Assembly (NCBI GenBank): GCA_008711135.1
Contig: VUAW01000012.1
Span: forward strand, 27,019-91,018
Source of the DNA: Rhodobacteraceae bacterium LNNU 3342
Lineage (GTDB): Bacteria; Pseudomonadota; Alphaproteobacteria; Rhodobacterales; Rhodobacteraceae
Length of the DNA: 64,000 nt
Direction: 5' to 3'
Made by a program: the position numbers and the translations under genes. The notes under the pieces were generated by a model that did no database searches, was not told where the DNA came from, and was given only the letters and a program-made list of their open reading frames with translations. Below are positions 34,665 to 44,611 of the stretch, in pieces (the first letter of the stretch is position 1; each line of letters opens with the position of its first letter).

Positions 34665-35969
34665 CTAGCGGATCATCGTGTTGGGAAGGATCAGCGCGAT
34701 CTGCGGAAACGCCACCAGCAGCCCCAGCGCCACCAGCATCGCGACCCAGAAGGGCGCCACCCCGATGAAGATCTGTTCCAGCGGCACATGCCGCGCCACT
34801 GATTTGACGATGAAGATGTTCACACCCACGGGGGGCGAGATCAGCCCCATCTCCAGCGTCAGCACCACCAGCACCCCGAACCAGATCGGGTCGATCCCCA
34901 GCTGCACAATCACCGGGAAGAAGATCGGCAGCGTCAGGACCAGCATGGCAAAGCCTTCAAGGAAGCAGCCAAGCACAAGGTAGCAAAGCAGGATCAGCGC
35001 AAGCACACCCACCGCCGGCAGGTCGAGCGCAGCGAGGAACGTCCCCACCGCCTGAGGAATGTGACTCAGCGCCAGGAAGGGGTTGATCATATGCGCGGCG
35101 ATCAGGATCAGCATTACTGTGGCGGTCGTGACGATGGAGTCCCGCCCCGCCTCCCACAGTGTGCGCAGTGACAGGCGGCGCATCAGTGCCCCGGCGATGA
35201 CCACAAGACCTGCGCCCACCGCCGCAGCCTCGACCGGAGAAAAGATGCCGCCATAAATGCCGCCGATCGTCAGCAGGATGATCAGGATGATCGGCAGCGC
35301 CCGCCCTGTGGCCGCGCCCAGCTGCCTCAGGCTGCTCTTTGGCCCCGGCGGACCGAGTTCTGGCTTCAGCCAGCACAGGATCGTCACTGTCAGGATGAAC
35401 AAGCCAAGCAGCATCAGCCCCGGCAGCACCCCGGCCAGGAACAGACGGCCGATCGATTGCTGTGTCAGGATCGCATAGATCACAAAGCCTGTCGACGGCG
35501 GGATAAGGATGCCAAGCGTCCCGCCCGCAGCCACAACCCCTGTCGAAAGCCGCGAGTCGTAACCAAAACGCTCCATCTCGGCCATCGACACCTTGCCCAT
35601 CGTCAAGGCTGCGGCCACCGATGACCCCGACAGCGCGGCGAACCCCCCGCACCCGATGACGGTGGCCGAGGCCAGTCCGCCCCGCACCGGCCCGACCAGT
35701 GCATAGGCCGCGTCATAAAGCGCGCGGCTCATGCCAGTGGCGCTGGCCACGTTGCCCATCAGGATGAACAGCGGGACGACCACCAGTTCTGCCGAAGAGG
35801 CGAGAGTGAAGGTTTCAGAGGCCATGAGGCTCATCGCCGCCGGCAGCCCGCTCAGCGTCCAGATCCCGGCAAAGCCCACCGCGAACATTGCGAACGCAAC
35901 CGGCACGCGCAGCATCAGCATGACGATCAGCGCCGCCATGCCGATGGTTCCGATCAAGGCGGGGGTCAT
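34665..35969 (-). CDS. TRAP transporter large permease (DctM type)
   Basis: The 434-residue membrane protein has about twelve to thirteen helices and DctM marks: LFILMGNVASATGMSRALYD, GCGGFAALSGSSVAAALTMG, GTLGILIPPSTGFVIYAI and GLISPPVGVNIFIV. It forms the Na+-driven channel with the DctQ subunit, whose stop overlaps its start (ATGA). The operon continues 58 bp later into 4-oxalomesaconate hydratase, which points to an aromatic acid or an intermediate of this pathway as substrate. Confidence 0.92.
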   Translation of the reverse strand: MTPALIGTIGMAALIVMLMLRVPVAFAMFAVGFAGIWTLSGLPAAMSLMASETFTLASSAELVVVPLFILMGNVASATGMSRALYDAAYALVGPVRGGLASATVIGCGGFAALSGSSVAAALTMGKVSMAEMERFGYDSRLSTGVVAAGGTLGILIPPSTGFVIYAILTQQSIGRLFLAGVLPGLMLLGLFILTVTILCWLKPELGPPGPKSSLRQLGAATGRALPIILIILLTIGGIYGGIFSPVEAAAVGAGLVVIAGALMRRLSLRTLWEAGRDSIVTTATVMLILIAAHMINPFLALSHIPQAVGTFLAALDLPAVGVLALILLCYLVLGCFLEGFAMLVLTLPIFFPVIVQLGIDPIWFGVLVVLTLEMGLISPPVGVNIFIVKSVARHVPLEQIFIGVAPFWVAMLVALGLLVAFPQIALILPNTMIR

Positions 35970-36463
35970 GTACGCACCTCACGCGGGGTCAGCAGCAGGG
36001 CCAGCGCGCGCAGCAGCATTCCCATTGCCGTCACCACGGCAAAGAAGCACAGCGCCCACTGGAAATGAGCCTTTGGCAGGCGGATCACGTTGGTCGAGAG
36101 GTTGAGCATCTGCGAAAGCCGCGACGAGTCATAAACAGTCCACGCGATGCCAAGGAAGATGACCGCCCCCAGCAAGGCGCTCAGGATGTCGGCCCAGCGG
36201 TTCAGCCAAGCCGGGAACAGGCGCTCGAACACGTCGACCACCACGTGGCCGCCGCGCCGGTCGCACAGGGCCATGCCGCCGAAGACGATGATCACCATGC
36301 CCATCTGGGCAATGTCCTGTGCCCCCGCCAGCGGCGCCCGCATGTTGCGCCCGATGACGTCGCGCAGGATAACTGCGACGACAACGAACAGGCCCAGCGT
36401 CCCCACCGTGGCGCAGAGGCGGATCAGAAGATCCGCCTCTCGATCAATCTTCGGCAGCATCAA
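35966..36463 (-). CDS. TRAP transporter small permease (DctQ type)
   Basis: A 165-residue protein with four membrane helices: LGLFVVVAVILRDVIGRNM, IAQMGMVIIVFGGMALC, ADILSALLGAVIFLGIAW and WALCFFAVVTAMGMLLRAL. The motif GRNMRAPLAGAQDIAQ between helices 1 and 2 is typical of DctQ. It lies 3 bp after the binding-protein stop and overlaps the large permease start. Confidence 0.88.
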   Translation of the reverse strand: MMLPKIDREADLLIRLCATVGTLGLFVVVAVILRDVIGRNMRAPLAGAQDIAQMGMVIIVFGGMALCDRRGGHVVVDVFERLFPAWLNRWADILSALLGAVIFLGIAWTVYDSSRLSQMLNLSTNVIRLPKAHFQWALCFFAVVTAMGMLLRALALLLTPREVRT

Positions 36464-36466
36464 GGT

Positions 36467-37468
36467 TCACTCGCCCCGCATGGCAGCCAGGGCTTCCGCG
36501 CCACCGTTGACCTGCGCCACAAGCGTTTCCGTCAGCGGCGCCAGCACTTCGGCAAAGGCAGCAATTTCCTCGTCGCTCAACTCGATAACGGTCTTGCCAG
36601 CGGCCCGCACACCCTCCAGCGCTTGATCCGCGCGGGCGTTCCAGCCTTCCTCGGCGCTTTGCGACAGGACAAGGCCGCTGTGGGCGTCAATGGCGGCGCG
36701 ATGTTCCTCTGATAACCCTTGGTAGCGGGCCTCGTTCATGACAAGGAAGAAGGTGATTTGGCCCAGCGGCGCGCCAATGCTGTAGCTGTTCGCGACCTCG
36801 TTCAGCTTGAAGTCATCAATCGCGCTGGAGCCCGTGATGATCCCGTCGATCAGGCCGGTCTGAAGCGCGTTGTACATCTCTCCCGCCGGCATCTGGACGG
36901 GCGTGCCGCCAAGCGCCTCGACCAGCGCGCCGGAAATCGAGCCCGACACGCGGATCTTAAGGCCGGCAACATCGGCTGGGCTGCGCACATCTGCGTTGCG
37001 CATGATGAAAACGTTGGGCTCCGAGGTCCAGAGGGCAAGCGGGCGGGTGCCCGGGAACTCTTCCTTCAGGTGCTCTTCATAACCGTTCCAGAGGAACTCA
37101 TAGCCGGTCATGCCCTCGGGGATCGCACCCGGCATCTCGGCGATCATCGTGCGCGGGAATTGGGAGGAGGTATAACCCTGCAACCCCCAGACAATGTCGG
37201 CAACGCCCTGAAGCGCACGGATATACTGTTCCTGCGGGCCTGCGCCAAGTTCCCCGCCGGGATAGGTCTGGATGGTCAGCTCGCCGTTGGTATCTGCAGC
37301 CACGCCTTCCGACAGCGGCTCTACCACCGCACTGGTGATCGTATGCGCTGGCGCCACGAAATGCGCCAGCTTCAGCGTCTCAGCGCTGGCCACAGGGGCC
37401 GAAACGAGCAGCGCGCCGGTTGCCACAAGGGCCCGTGCAGCGCCGGACGAATTCCGAAGATTGATCAT
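36467..37468 (-). CDS. TRAP transporter substrate-binding protein (DctP type)
   Basis: The 333-residue protein starts at the ATG at 37468 after AGGGAGGG. A signal peptide ends ASAE near residue 30. DctP features follow: LKLAHFVAPAHTITSAVVEP, LTIQTYPGGELGAG, LWTSEPNVFIMRNADVRSPA, GLKIRVSGS with the ligand-binding Arg, and ALQTGLIDGIITGSSAI. A family with these features includes binding proteins for aromatic acids, but the ligand cannot be read directly. It is the first gene of the minus operon that ends with the DUF1932 dehydrogenase. Confidence 0.9.
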   Translation of the reverse strand: MINLRNSSGAARALVATGALLVSAPVASAETLKLAHFVAPAHTITSAVVEPLSEGVAADTNGELTIQTYPGGELGAGPQEQYIRALQGVADIVWGLQGYTSSQFPRTMIAEMPGAIPEGMTGYEFLWNGYEEHLKEEFPGTRPLALWTSEPNVFIMRNADVRSPADVAGLKIRVSGSISGALVEALGGTPVQMPAGEMYNALQTGLIDGIITGSSAIDDFKLNEVANSYSIGAPLGQITFFLVMNEARYQGLSEEHRAAIDAHSGLVLSQSAEEGWNARADQALEGVRAAGKTVIELSDEEIAAFAEVLAPLTETLVAQVNGGAEALAAMRGE

Positions 37469-37484
37469 TTTTCCCTCCCTGATG

Positions 37485-37509
37485 CCGCCCGGCACAAAGC
37501 GCCGGGCGG
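37485..37509 (-). terminator. Hairpin between iorB-type and dctP genes
   Basis: CCGCCCGGC and GCCGGGCGG form a 9-bp perfect stem with a 7-base loop, 92 bp after the molybdopterin-subunit stop and just before the DctP ribosome site. No T run follows, so it may be a weak terminator for the upstream genes or a structured leader of the TRAP operon. Confidence 0.45.
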
Positions 37510-37600
37510 ACCTGCAGGAAGGCTATGATGTGGCTACCCGGGGCGCCAATTCGAACTTGAGCAGAAGCATAAGAACAAGCTATAGCCCCGAGCGGTTGTG

Positions 37601-39778
37601 TTAGGCTTCCAAGGCCGCCAGAACCCGCGCCGGCGACAGCGGCAGGTGGTTCAGCGTCTTTCCGGTCATGCCGTGGAAGGCGTTCGCAATTGCAGGCGCC
37701 ACGGGCGGCAGGCCCAGTTCTCCTACTTCGGTCGGCATGTCACCGTGGCGGAGGATCTCGACTTCGATCTCTGGCATCTCGTCCATGCGCATGACTTCGT
37801 AGTCATAGAAGTTGGCCTGCTGGATCTGCCCCCCGACGACGGTGATCTCCTCCTTGAGCGTTTCGCTGAGGCCAAAGGTCATGCCGCCCTCGACCTGCGC
37901 GCGGATCGTATCCGGCTGAAGGGGGAACCCTGCCTCGGCCGCCGCCCAAAGATGATGCACGGTGATCCGGCCGTTTTCCTGGTTCACCGAGATCTCTGCC
38001 ACCACCCCGATAATGCTTTCGCCGTATTCGGTGAAGGCCAATCCCAGCCCGCGCCCGTCTTCGCGCACCCGGGACCAATCCGACATCTCTGCCACGCGGC
38101 TCAAGACGTTGCGCACCCGGTCCGACGCCGCCATGTCGAGCCGGTAGTCCAGCGGGTCGCGTCCCTGTTCGCGGGCGATCTGGTCCACCATGGTCTCAAG
38201 CGCGAACTTGGTGTAGCCCGCCCCAATCCCACGGTAGGCCGCCACCCGGGCGCCGCGCATTTCATAAAAATGCACAGCCTCCTGATGTTCGACGCCATAA
38301 TGCGGCAGGGCAGAGCCGCGCATGGTGATCAGGTCCTTGCCTGCATCAGCCTCCCACCGGGCGGGGCCGTACATGTAGGGGCTGACCGGTTCGCAGGCGA
38401 CTGCATGGTGAAGACCGGTGATGCGCCCACCTTCGTCCAGCGCCATCGTCACGCGCTGCACGGTCAGCGGCCGCATCCGGGCCGAGGCGACGTCATCTTC
38501 ACGCCGCAGCAGCAGCTTGACGGGCCGGCCAACCTCCTTGGCGATGGTCACCACGTCGTCGATGTATTCGGTGTGTGCCCGCCGGCCAAAGCCGCCGCCC
38601 ATGTAAAGCTGGTGGATCTTGACCTGTTCCGGATCTAGCCCGGTGATGGTGGCGGTCTTGTTCAGCGCCATCGACTGCCACTGGGTGCCGGTCCAGACCT
38701 CGGCCGCTTCAGCCGTCACATGCGCCACCGCGCCCATCGGCTCCATCTGCGCGTGATACAGATATTCGGTGAAGAACTCCTTCGTCACCGTGCTTGCCGC
38801 GCCTTCCAGCGCCGCCTTGATGTCACCGGTCGAGGAAAAGACGACATCCGGCTCTCCGGTGTGGAGGCGCTCCAGATATTCCTCCCGGTCCTTGTCAGAG
38901 TTGATCGAGAGGCCTTTGGCGTCCTGGCTCCAGTCAACCTCAAGCGCCTCGCGGGCAGCGAAGACCTGCGCGGTGCTTTCACCCACAATGGCCACACCGT
39001 GTCCTAGGGAAATCACGTGAGTGATGCCGTCGCGGCCGGCGACTTCCTCCTCGTTGAAACGCTCTACCGTCTGGCCGGTGACGGGCGAACGGGCCACCGT
39101 GGCGTAAAGCATGTCGGGCAGTTGGATGTCGCTGGCATATTGGGCAGCGCCCGTGGATTTCTCGCGCATGTCGACGCGGGTCACGTCCTTGCCCAGCAGG
39201 CGGAAGGCGCTGGCGGGCTTCAGGTCTTCCGGTGCGATTTCAGGCAGCGGGCCGGGCTCGACCCCCAGCGCGGCGATCTCGCCATAGCTCAGCCGCTGCC
39301 CGGAGGGGCCGACGACCACGCCCGGCTCTGTCGAAACTTCGGCAGGGTCAACGCCCCACTCATTGGCCGCCGCCTGCATCAGCACGGCCCGCACCTGCGC
39401 ACCCGCCGTCCGCGCAGGAATCCAGTAGCCGCGGACCGTCAGGCTGGCGACCGTATATTGACCACGGAACATCGCGTGATTGAAGGCGGCCGCCACCGGA
39501 GCGGTGCGAACGGTGACGTCTTCCCATTCGGCATCCATCTCCTCGGCCACCAGCAGGGGAACGACCGTCTGCACGCCCTGCCCCATCTCTGCCGCCGGGG
39601 CAAAGATGGTGATCTGCCCTTCGGGATCGATGGTCACCCAAGCGTTGATCTGCAGCGGCGCCGCTGCGGCCTTTGCCTGACCTGCCAGCCCCGGTACGAA
39701 GGTCATCGAGAAGGTCAGCCCTGCCGAGGCCGCCATGAAGCCGCGGCGGGTGAATTTCATCGCCTGTGTCATGGTCAT
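37601..39778 (-). CDS. Molybdopterin-binding subunit of an IorB-type aldehyde/N-heterocycle oxidoreductase, TAT-exported
   Basis: The 725-residue protein starts with a twin-arginine signal ([19 protein letters not shown]) and belongs to the xanthine dehydrogenase molybdenum family, IorB/aldehyde dehydrogenase branch. Marks are [27 protein letters not shown]-like loop at about residue 65, [35 protein letters not shown], and a late molybdenum-site region [17 protein letters not shown] where Glu is catalytic. It is paired with the 2Fe-2S subunit by ATGA overlap. Beside lignin-aromatic genes, oxidation of vanillin- or syringaldehyde-like aldehydes is plausible, but this is inferred. Confidence 0.85.
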   Translation of the reverse strand: MTMTQAMKFTRRGFMAASAGLTFSMTFVPGLAGQAKAAAAPLQINAWVTIDPEGQITIFAPAAEMGQGVQTVVPLLVAEEMDAEWEDVTVRTAPVAAAFNHAMFRGQYTVASLTVRGYWIPARTAGAQVRAVLMQAAANEWGVDPAEVSTEPGVVVGPSGQRLSYGEIAALGVEPGPLPEIAPEDLKPASAFRLLGKDVTRVDMREKSTGAAQYASDIQLPDMLYATVARSPVTGQTVERFNEEEVAGRDGITHVISLGHGVAIVGESTAQVFAAREALEVDWSQDAKGLSINSDKDREEYLERLHTGEPDVVFSSTGDIKAALEGAASTVTKEFFTEYLYHAQMEPMGAVAHVTAEAAEVWTGTQWQSMALNKTATITGLDPEQVKIHQLYMGGGFGRRAHTEYIDDVVTIAKEVGRPVKLLLRREDDVASARMRPLTVQRVTMALDEGGRITGLHHAVACEPVSPYMYGPARWEADAGKDLITMRGSALPHYGVEHQEAVHFYEMRGARVAAYRGIGAGYTKFALETMVDQIAREQGRDPLDYRLDMAASDRVRNVLSRVAEMSDWSRVREDGRGLGLAFTEYGESIIGVVAEISVNQENGRITVHHLWAAAEAGFPLQPDTIRAQVEGGMTFGLSETLKEEITVVGGQIQQANFYDYEVMRMDEMPEIEVEILRHGDMPTEVGELGLPPVAPAIANAFHGMTGKTLNHLPLSPARVLAALEA

Positions 39779-40224
39779 CCCTCCTGCGCAGCGCGTTCGA
39801 TGGCGCGGGCGATGCGGGGGTAAGTGCCGCAGCGGCAGATGTTGCCCGCCATGTGGCTGCGAATCTCATCCCGGCTTGGGCTTGGGTTGTTCGCCAGAAG
39901 ATCGGCGGCCTGCATGATCTGCCCGGACTGGCAGTACCCGCATTGCGCCACCTGTTCGGCCACCCACGCGCGGACCAGCGGATGGTCTTCGGATGCAAGC
40001 GCCTCGATCGTCGTGATCTCGGTCCCTTCGGCCATGCTCAGCGGCGTGGCGCAGCTCCGTGTGGCTACCCCGTCAAGATGAACGGTGCAGGCGCCACAGG
40101 CGGCGACGCCACAACCATACTTGGTCCCCGTCAGGCCCAACTCATCCCGGATGACCCAAAGCAGCGGCGTGTCTTCGGCTGCGGCAGAACTTACCTGCCT
40201 GCCGTTGATCGTGAACTTGATCAT
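39775..40224 (-). CDS. 2Fe-2S subunit of the IorAB-type molybdenum hydroxylase
   Basis: The 149-residue protein has both cluster motifs of the small xanthine-dehydrogenase-type subunit: [15 protein letters not shown] with CATPL (plant-ferredoxin-like cluster) and [16 protein letters not shown] with [11 protein letters not shown] (helical cluster). It starts after GGGAGGAAG and overlaps the large subunit start by four bases. It passes electrons from the molybdenum centre onward. No cytochrome gene is adjacent. Confidence 0.9.
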   Translation of the reverse strand: MIKFTINGRQVSSAAAEDTPLLWVIRDELGLTGTKYGCGVAACGACTVHLDGVATRSCATPLSMAEGTEITTIEALASEDHPLVRAWVAEQVAQCGYCQSGQIMQAADLLANNPSPSRDEIRSHMAGNICRCGTYPRIARAIERAAQEG

Positions 40225-40370
40225 GTTCTTCCTCCCTTAGCGGCGCCATCCTGCCAGAGTATCTGGGCGTGGGCAAAACAGAAAAACGGCCCCCGGCCCG
40301 ACGACGACTGGCAGGTTACCGGGAACATTCCCGGCGCATGGCGATTTCCCCAACTTAGCAAGGGGGTTTC

Positions 40371-43300
40371 ATGCAAAGGATTACCGGCAAGGTCACGGTC
40401 GTTCAGGAGGGCCGCATCAGGATATCGACAACCGACGGTCGCTCGCTTCTTTTCACGGTGGCGCATGGCGCGCCGTTCGAGCCTCAGGACCTCGCGCGCT
40501 TTGTGGCGCGGGCCGAGGAGGTGGAGATTGATTTCACCGAGGCGAAGGACTTCAAGGGCCTTGTCGCCCATGACATCCGCCGAGCGGGCCGTGGGCGCAG
40601 CCCCACGCGGCGGTTGGGGCACTTCCTGCGCAACTGGTCCCTGCCCCGGCAGGCGCGGGGCGCCGACCACCGCAATGCCGCCGCCCAGAGCGAAATGTCG
40701 AAAAACTTGCGCCCGCGGCTGGAACAGGCCGACACGGTTGGCGCCAGCATCTGCCCCTATTGCGCGGTCGGCTGTTCGACCCTGATCTATGCCCGCGATG
40801 GACGGATGATCCATGTCGAGGGTAATCCCGACAGTCCGGTGAACCAGGGCACGCTTTGCCCCAAGGGTGCGACTTTGTTCAGCCTGCACGCGAACCCGAA
40901 CCGGCTGGCCAAGGTCAAGTACCGCGCCCCCCATTCGACCGAGTGGGAGGAACGACCGCTCGACTGGGCAATGGACCGCATCGCCGAACTGACCAAGCAG
41001 GCCCGTGACGAGACGTTCGTAGAGGCCCTGCCGGACGGCACAAAGGTGAACCACACGCTGGGCGTCGCCTCGCTGGGCGGCGCGACCCTGGATAATGAGG
41101 AAAACTACCTCATCAAGAAGGTATTCGGCGGCGGGCTGGGCATGGTCTGGATCGAAAACCAGGCGCGGGTTTGCCACTCGAACTCTGTTCCCGGTCTGGG
41201 CGCATCCTACGGGCGGGGGGCGGCGACCATGGCGCAGTGGGATCTGGCGAATTCCGACTGCATCCTGATCATGGGCTCGAACATGGCCGAGGCGCACCCG
41301 GTGGCTTTCCGCTTTGTCCTTCAGGCCAAGGAGCGGGGTGCCAAGATCATCCATGTGGATCCCCGCTTCACGCGGACCTCGGCCTTGGCCGATATCCATG
41401 CCTCGATCCGCACCGGGACGGACATCGCCTTCCTAGGCGGGATCGTGCGCTATGTGCTGGAAAACGACCTCTGGTTCCGCGACTGGGCGCTGCCCTTCAC
41501 CAACATCGCCACCATCATCGACGAGAATTTCCAGAGCCCGTCCGAAACCCCTTCCGGACGGTTTTCCGGCTGGAACGAGGAAAAGCAGACGTATGACTAT
41601 GACAGCTGGCAATATGACGGGCTTGTCATGCCCTCTGCCCTGTCAGAGCATTACCTGAACACGGCCGAGTCATTCTCCGAGATGACGAACCGGCTGCATG
41701 ACCGTGCGCCCCATCAGGACCCGTCCTTGCAGCACCCCAATTGCGTCTACCAGATCCTGCGGCGGCACTATGCCCCCTATACGCCCGAGATGGTCGAGGC
41801 AGTGACCGGCTGCCCGAAGGACCTGTTCCTGAAGATCGCGCAGATGGTCGCCGAGAACTCCGGCCCTGAGCGTACCGGCGCGATAGCCTATGCGGTGGGC
41901 TGGAACCACCATTCCACCGGGGTACAGATGATCCGGGCGTCGGGTGTGCTGCAGTCGCTTCTGGGCAACATGGGGCGCCCCGGCGGCGGGATCATTGCCC
42001 TGCGCGGCCACTGCTCGATCCAAGGTTCGACGGATATCCCCACGCTTTACAACATGCTGCCGGGATACATGCCGCAGCCCAACGCCTTCAACCCGCACGC
42101 GCACAATTACGACGATTTCCTGGATGACGAGACGATCCCGACGGGCTGGTGGCGCAACTTCCCCAAGTACATGACCAGCCTGTTGCGCGCCTGGTACGGG
42201 GACTCCGTCGGGCCGCACAACGAATGGGGCTTCCACTGGCTGCCAAAGATCGTCGGCGACCATTCCCAGATGACGATGACGCTGTCCATGAATGACGGGC
42301 TCATCAAGGGGCTGTTCCTGATGGGCCAGAACGTCGTGATCGGCGGGTCGAACAGCAAAATGATCCAGCGCGGGCTGGCCAAGCTCGACTGGCTTGTCGT
42401 GCGCGATACCGACATGGTCGAGAGCGCGAACTTCTGGCAGAAGGGCCACATCATCCGCGACGGCGAGATGCGCCCTGAAGACATCAAGACCGAGATCTTC
42501 CTGATGCCCGCCGAACTCGCCGGGGAAAAGGAAGGCACCTTCACCAATACGCACCGGCTTGTGCAATGGCACGACAAGGTGGTAGACGGCCCCGGCGACA
42601 GCCGGTCCGAGTTGTGGTTCATGTATCACCTGGCAAAGCGGCTGAAGGCGCTTTACGCCGACAGCGACGCCGAGCGGGACGCGCCGATCCGGCATCTCAC
42701 GCTCGATTACCCAGAGGTGAACGACCGCGGCGACATAGATGCCGAGGCGGTGCTGAAGGAAATCAACGGCCACACGTGGCCCGAACGCAAGCAGGTCAGC
42801 AGCTTCAGCGAGCTTGAGGCCGATGGTTCAACCGCCTGCGGCTGCTGGCTTTATTCCGGGGCTTATCCAGATCACAACCAGGCGCGGGCGCGCGAACCTG
42901 ACGGACCCGATGGTCCCGGTACGCATCTGGGATGGGCCTTCGCCTGGCCTGCCAATCGCAGGACGCTCTACAACCGCGCCTCGGCCGATGCCGAAGGGCG
43001 GCCGTGGTCGGAACGCAAGCGGCTGGTGTGGTGGAACGAAAGCGAACAGACGTGGGAGAGCCACGACGAGATCGACTTCCCCGAGGATAAGCCGCCAGGC
43101 TATCGGCCCGACTGGTCGACGCGGCCGGAGGGGATGGATGCCATTCGTGGGGATGAACCGTTCATCATGATGCCGGATGGGCGGGCGCATATCTACTCGC
43201 CCTCGGGCCTCAAGGACGGGCCGCTGCCTGCCCATTACGAGCCGGTCGAGGGGCCAGGCCGGAACCACCTGCATCACCCGCAGCGGCAAAGCCCCGTGGC

Positions 43301-43766
43301 CAAGGTCTTCCTGCGCGACGACAACCCGCTGCATGAGGCCGGCGATCCCCGCTATCCCCATGTACTGACCACCTACCGGCTGACGGAACATCATTGCGGT
43401 GGCACACCCACGCGTGGGGTTCCCCATACCGCCGAGCTTCAGCCCGAAGGCTTCGCCGAAATCCCGCCGGCGCTGGCGGCGGAGCTTGGTGTGGAAATGC
43501 TTGACTGGATCACGATTTCCACCCCGAGGGGGGCGATCGAAACAAGGGCCATGGTCACGGACCGCCTGCGCCCGCTGCGCTTTGACGGGCGGGAGATCTA
43601 CCAGATAGGGATGCCCTGGCATTTTGGCTGGGAAGGAGAGGCCACGGGCGACATCGCCAATGTGCTGACCGCTGCCGTAGGAGATCCGAACACCACCATG
43701 CACGAAAACAAGTCGCTGACCTGCGCCGTGCGCGCGGGCCGGCTGGAACGGAGGGCCGCGGAATGA
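40371..43766 (+). CDS. Formate dehydrogenase catalytic (molybdenum) subunit with an extra N-terminal module
   Basis: The 1131-residue protein carries the 4Fe-4S motif CPYCAVGC...GTLCPKG from about residue 128 and the molybdenum region ARVCHSNSVPGLGASYGRGA. The metal ligand is thus Cys instead of selenocysteine. Downstream are the usual bis-MGD domains (GWNHHSTGVQMIRASGVLQS, GNMGRPGGGI, NTHRLVQWHDKVV) and the closing TTMHENKSLTCAV. Residues 1-75 form an unusual compact beta-rich module (QRITGKVTVVQEGRIRI...). The start at 40371 has AAGGGGG at good spacing, while the internal Met109 has almost none. No TAT signal is seen at the start, unlike FdnG. It oxidises formate to CO2. Confidence 0.85.
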   Translation: MQRITGKVTVVQEGRIRISTTDGRSLLFTVAHGAPFEPQDLARFVARAEEVEIDFTEAKDFKGLVAHDIRRAGRGRSPTRRLGHFLRNWSLPRQARGADHRNAAAQSEMSKNLRPRLEQADTVGASICPYCAVGCSTLIYARDGRMIHVEGNPDSPVNQGTLCPKGATLFSLHANPNRLAKVKYRAPHSTEWEERPLDWAMDRIAELTKQARDETFVEALPDGTKVNHTLGVASLGGATLDNEENYLIKKVFGGGLGMVWIENQARVCHSNSVPGLGASYGRGAATMAQWDLANSDCILIMGSNMAEAHPVAFRFVLQAKERGAKIIHVDPRFTRTSALADIHASIRTGTDIAFLGGIVRYVLENDLWFRDWALPFTNIATIIDENFQSPSETPSGRFSGWNEEKQTYDYDSWQYDGLVMPSALSEHYLNTAESFSEMTNRLHDRAPHQDPSLQHPNCVYQILRRHYAPYTPEMVEAVTGCPKDLFLKIAQMVAENSGPERTGAIAYAVGWNHHSTGVQMIRASGVLQSLLGNMGRPGGGIIALRGHCSIQGSTDIPTLYNMLPGYMPQPNAFNPHAHNYDDFLDDETIPTGWWRNFPKYMTSLLRAWYGDSVGPHNEWGFHWLPKIVGDHSQMTMTLSMNDGLIKGLFLMGQNVVIGGSNSKMIQRGLAKLDWLVVRDTDMVESANFWQKGHIIRDGEMRPEDIKTEIFLMPAELAGEKEGTFTNTHRLVQWHDKVVDGPGDSRSELWFMYHLAKRLKALYADSDAERDAPIRHLTLDYPEVNDRGDIDAEAVLKEINGHTWPERKQVSSFSELEADGSTACGCWLYSGAYPDHNQARAREPDGPDGPGTHLGWAFAWPANRRTLYNRASADAEGRPWSERKRLVWWNESEQTWESHDEIDFPEDKPPGYRPDWSTRPEGMDAIRGDEPFIMMPDGRAHIYSPSGLKDGPLPAHYEPVEGPGRNHLHHPQRQSPVAKVFLRDDNPLHEAGDPRYPHVLTTYRLTEHHCGGTPTRGVPHTAELQPEGFAEIPPALAAELGVEMLDWITISTPRGAIETRAMVTDRLRPLRFDGREIYQIGMPWHFGWEGEATGDIANVLTAAVGDPNTTMHENKSLTCAVRAGRLERRAAE

Positions 43767-44611
43767 GCTTGGACATGCGCCACGAGGCGGAAAGCACCGC
43801 TAATACAAGGATCGAACCCGGCCGGTCCTACGGCTTCTTTACCGACACAACGCTTTGTATTGGCTGCAAGGCCTGCGAGGTCGCCTGCAAGGAGTGGAAC
43901 CAGCTTCCGGCCGAAGACGACAAGCTGACGGGTATGAGTTATGACAACACCCGCGACCTGTCCGCGACCACATGGCGCCACGTCGCCTTTGTGGAGCAGA
44001 TGGATCAGGGACCCGACGCGGTCATGCCCGGCTTGCAAAGCCGCTGGCTGATGATGAGCGATGTCTGCAAGCATTGCGACCCCGCCCCCTGCCTTGAGGC
44101 CTGCCCCACAGGCGCGATCTTCCGCACCGAGTTCGATACGGTTGTGGTGCAGCAGGACATCTGCAACGGCTGCGGCTATTGCGTGCCCGCCTGCCCCTTC
44201 GGCGTCGTTGACCTGGACGAGGTGGATGGCAAGGCCCACAAGTGCACGCTGTGCTATGACCGGCTCAAGGGCGGGATGGAGCCCGCCTGTTCCAAGGCCT
44301 GCCCGACGGATTCGATCCAGTTCGGTGCCTTGGATGACCTGATCCAGCGCGCACATGATCGTGTGGATGCCTTGCACGAAGGCGGGCGCACCGACGCCTA
44401 CCTGTACGGCGCGCCCGACACCCCAGGCGCCACCGGCGGGATCGAGAAGCTCAACGCCTTCTTCCTGCTGGTTGACCGATCCGAGGTCTACAACCTGCCC
44501 CTTGCGCCGACACGGCCCGCCAGTCGCACTGCCCCGGCGTTTGGAACCGGGCTGGCGGCTTTTGCCGGGCTTGCCCTTGCCGCCGTTGCACTGCTGAAAG
44601 GACGCTCATGA
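43763..44611 (+). CDS. Formate dehydrogenase iron-sulphur subunit
   Basis: The 282-residue ferredoxin-like subunit has four cluster motifs: CIGCKACEVACKEW, CKHCDPAPCLEACPTGAIF, CNGCGYCVPACPFGV and CTLCYDRLKGGMEPACSKAC. A C-terminal hydrophobic helix (AAFAGLALAAVALL) would anchor it. It overlaps both neighbours by ATGA, so catalytic, iron-sulphur and membrane subunits are made together. Confidence 0.92.
   Translation: MSLDMRHEAESTANTRIEPGRSYGFFTDTTLCIGCKACEVACKEWNQLPAEDDKLTGMSYDNTRDLSATTWRHVAFVEQMDQGPDAVMPGLQSRWLMMSDVCKHCDPAPCLEACPTGAIFRTEFDTVVVQQDICNGCGYCVPACPFGVVDLDEVDGKAHKCTLCYDRLKGGMEPACSKACPTDSIQFGALDDLIQRAHDRVDALHEGGRTDAYLYGAPDTPGATGGIEKLNAFFLLVDRSEVYNLPLAPTRPASRTAPAFGTGLAAFAGLALAAVALLKGRS

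Noticed and set aside
41670..42773. 367-codon minus-strand open frame
   Set aside because: It is antisense to the formate dehydrogenase catalytic subunit and shows no family features.
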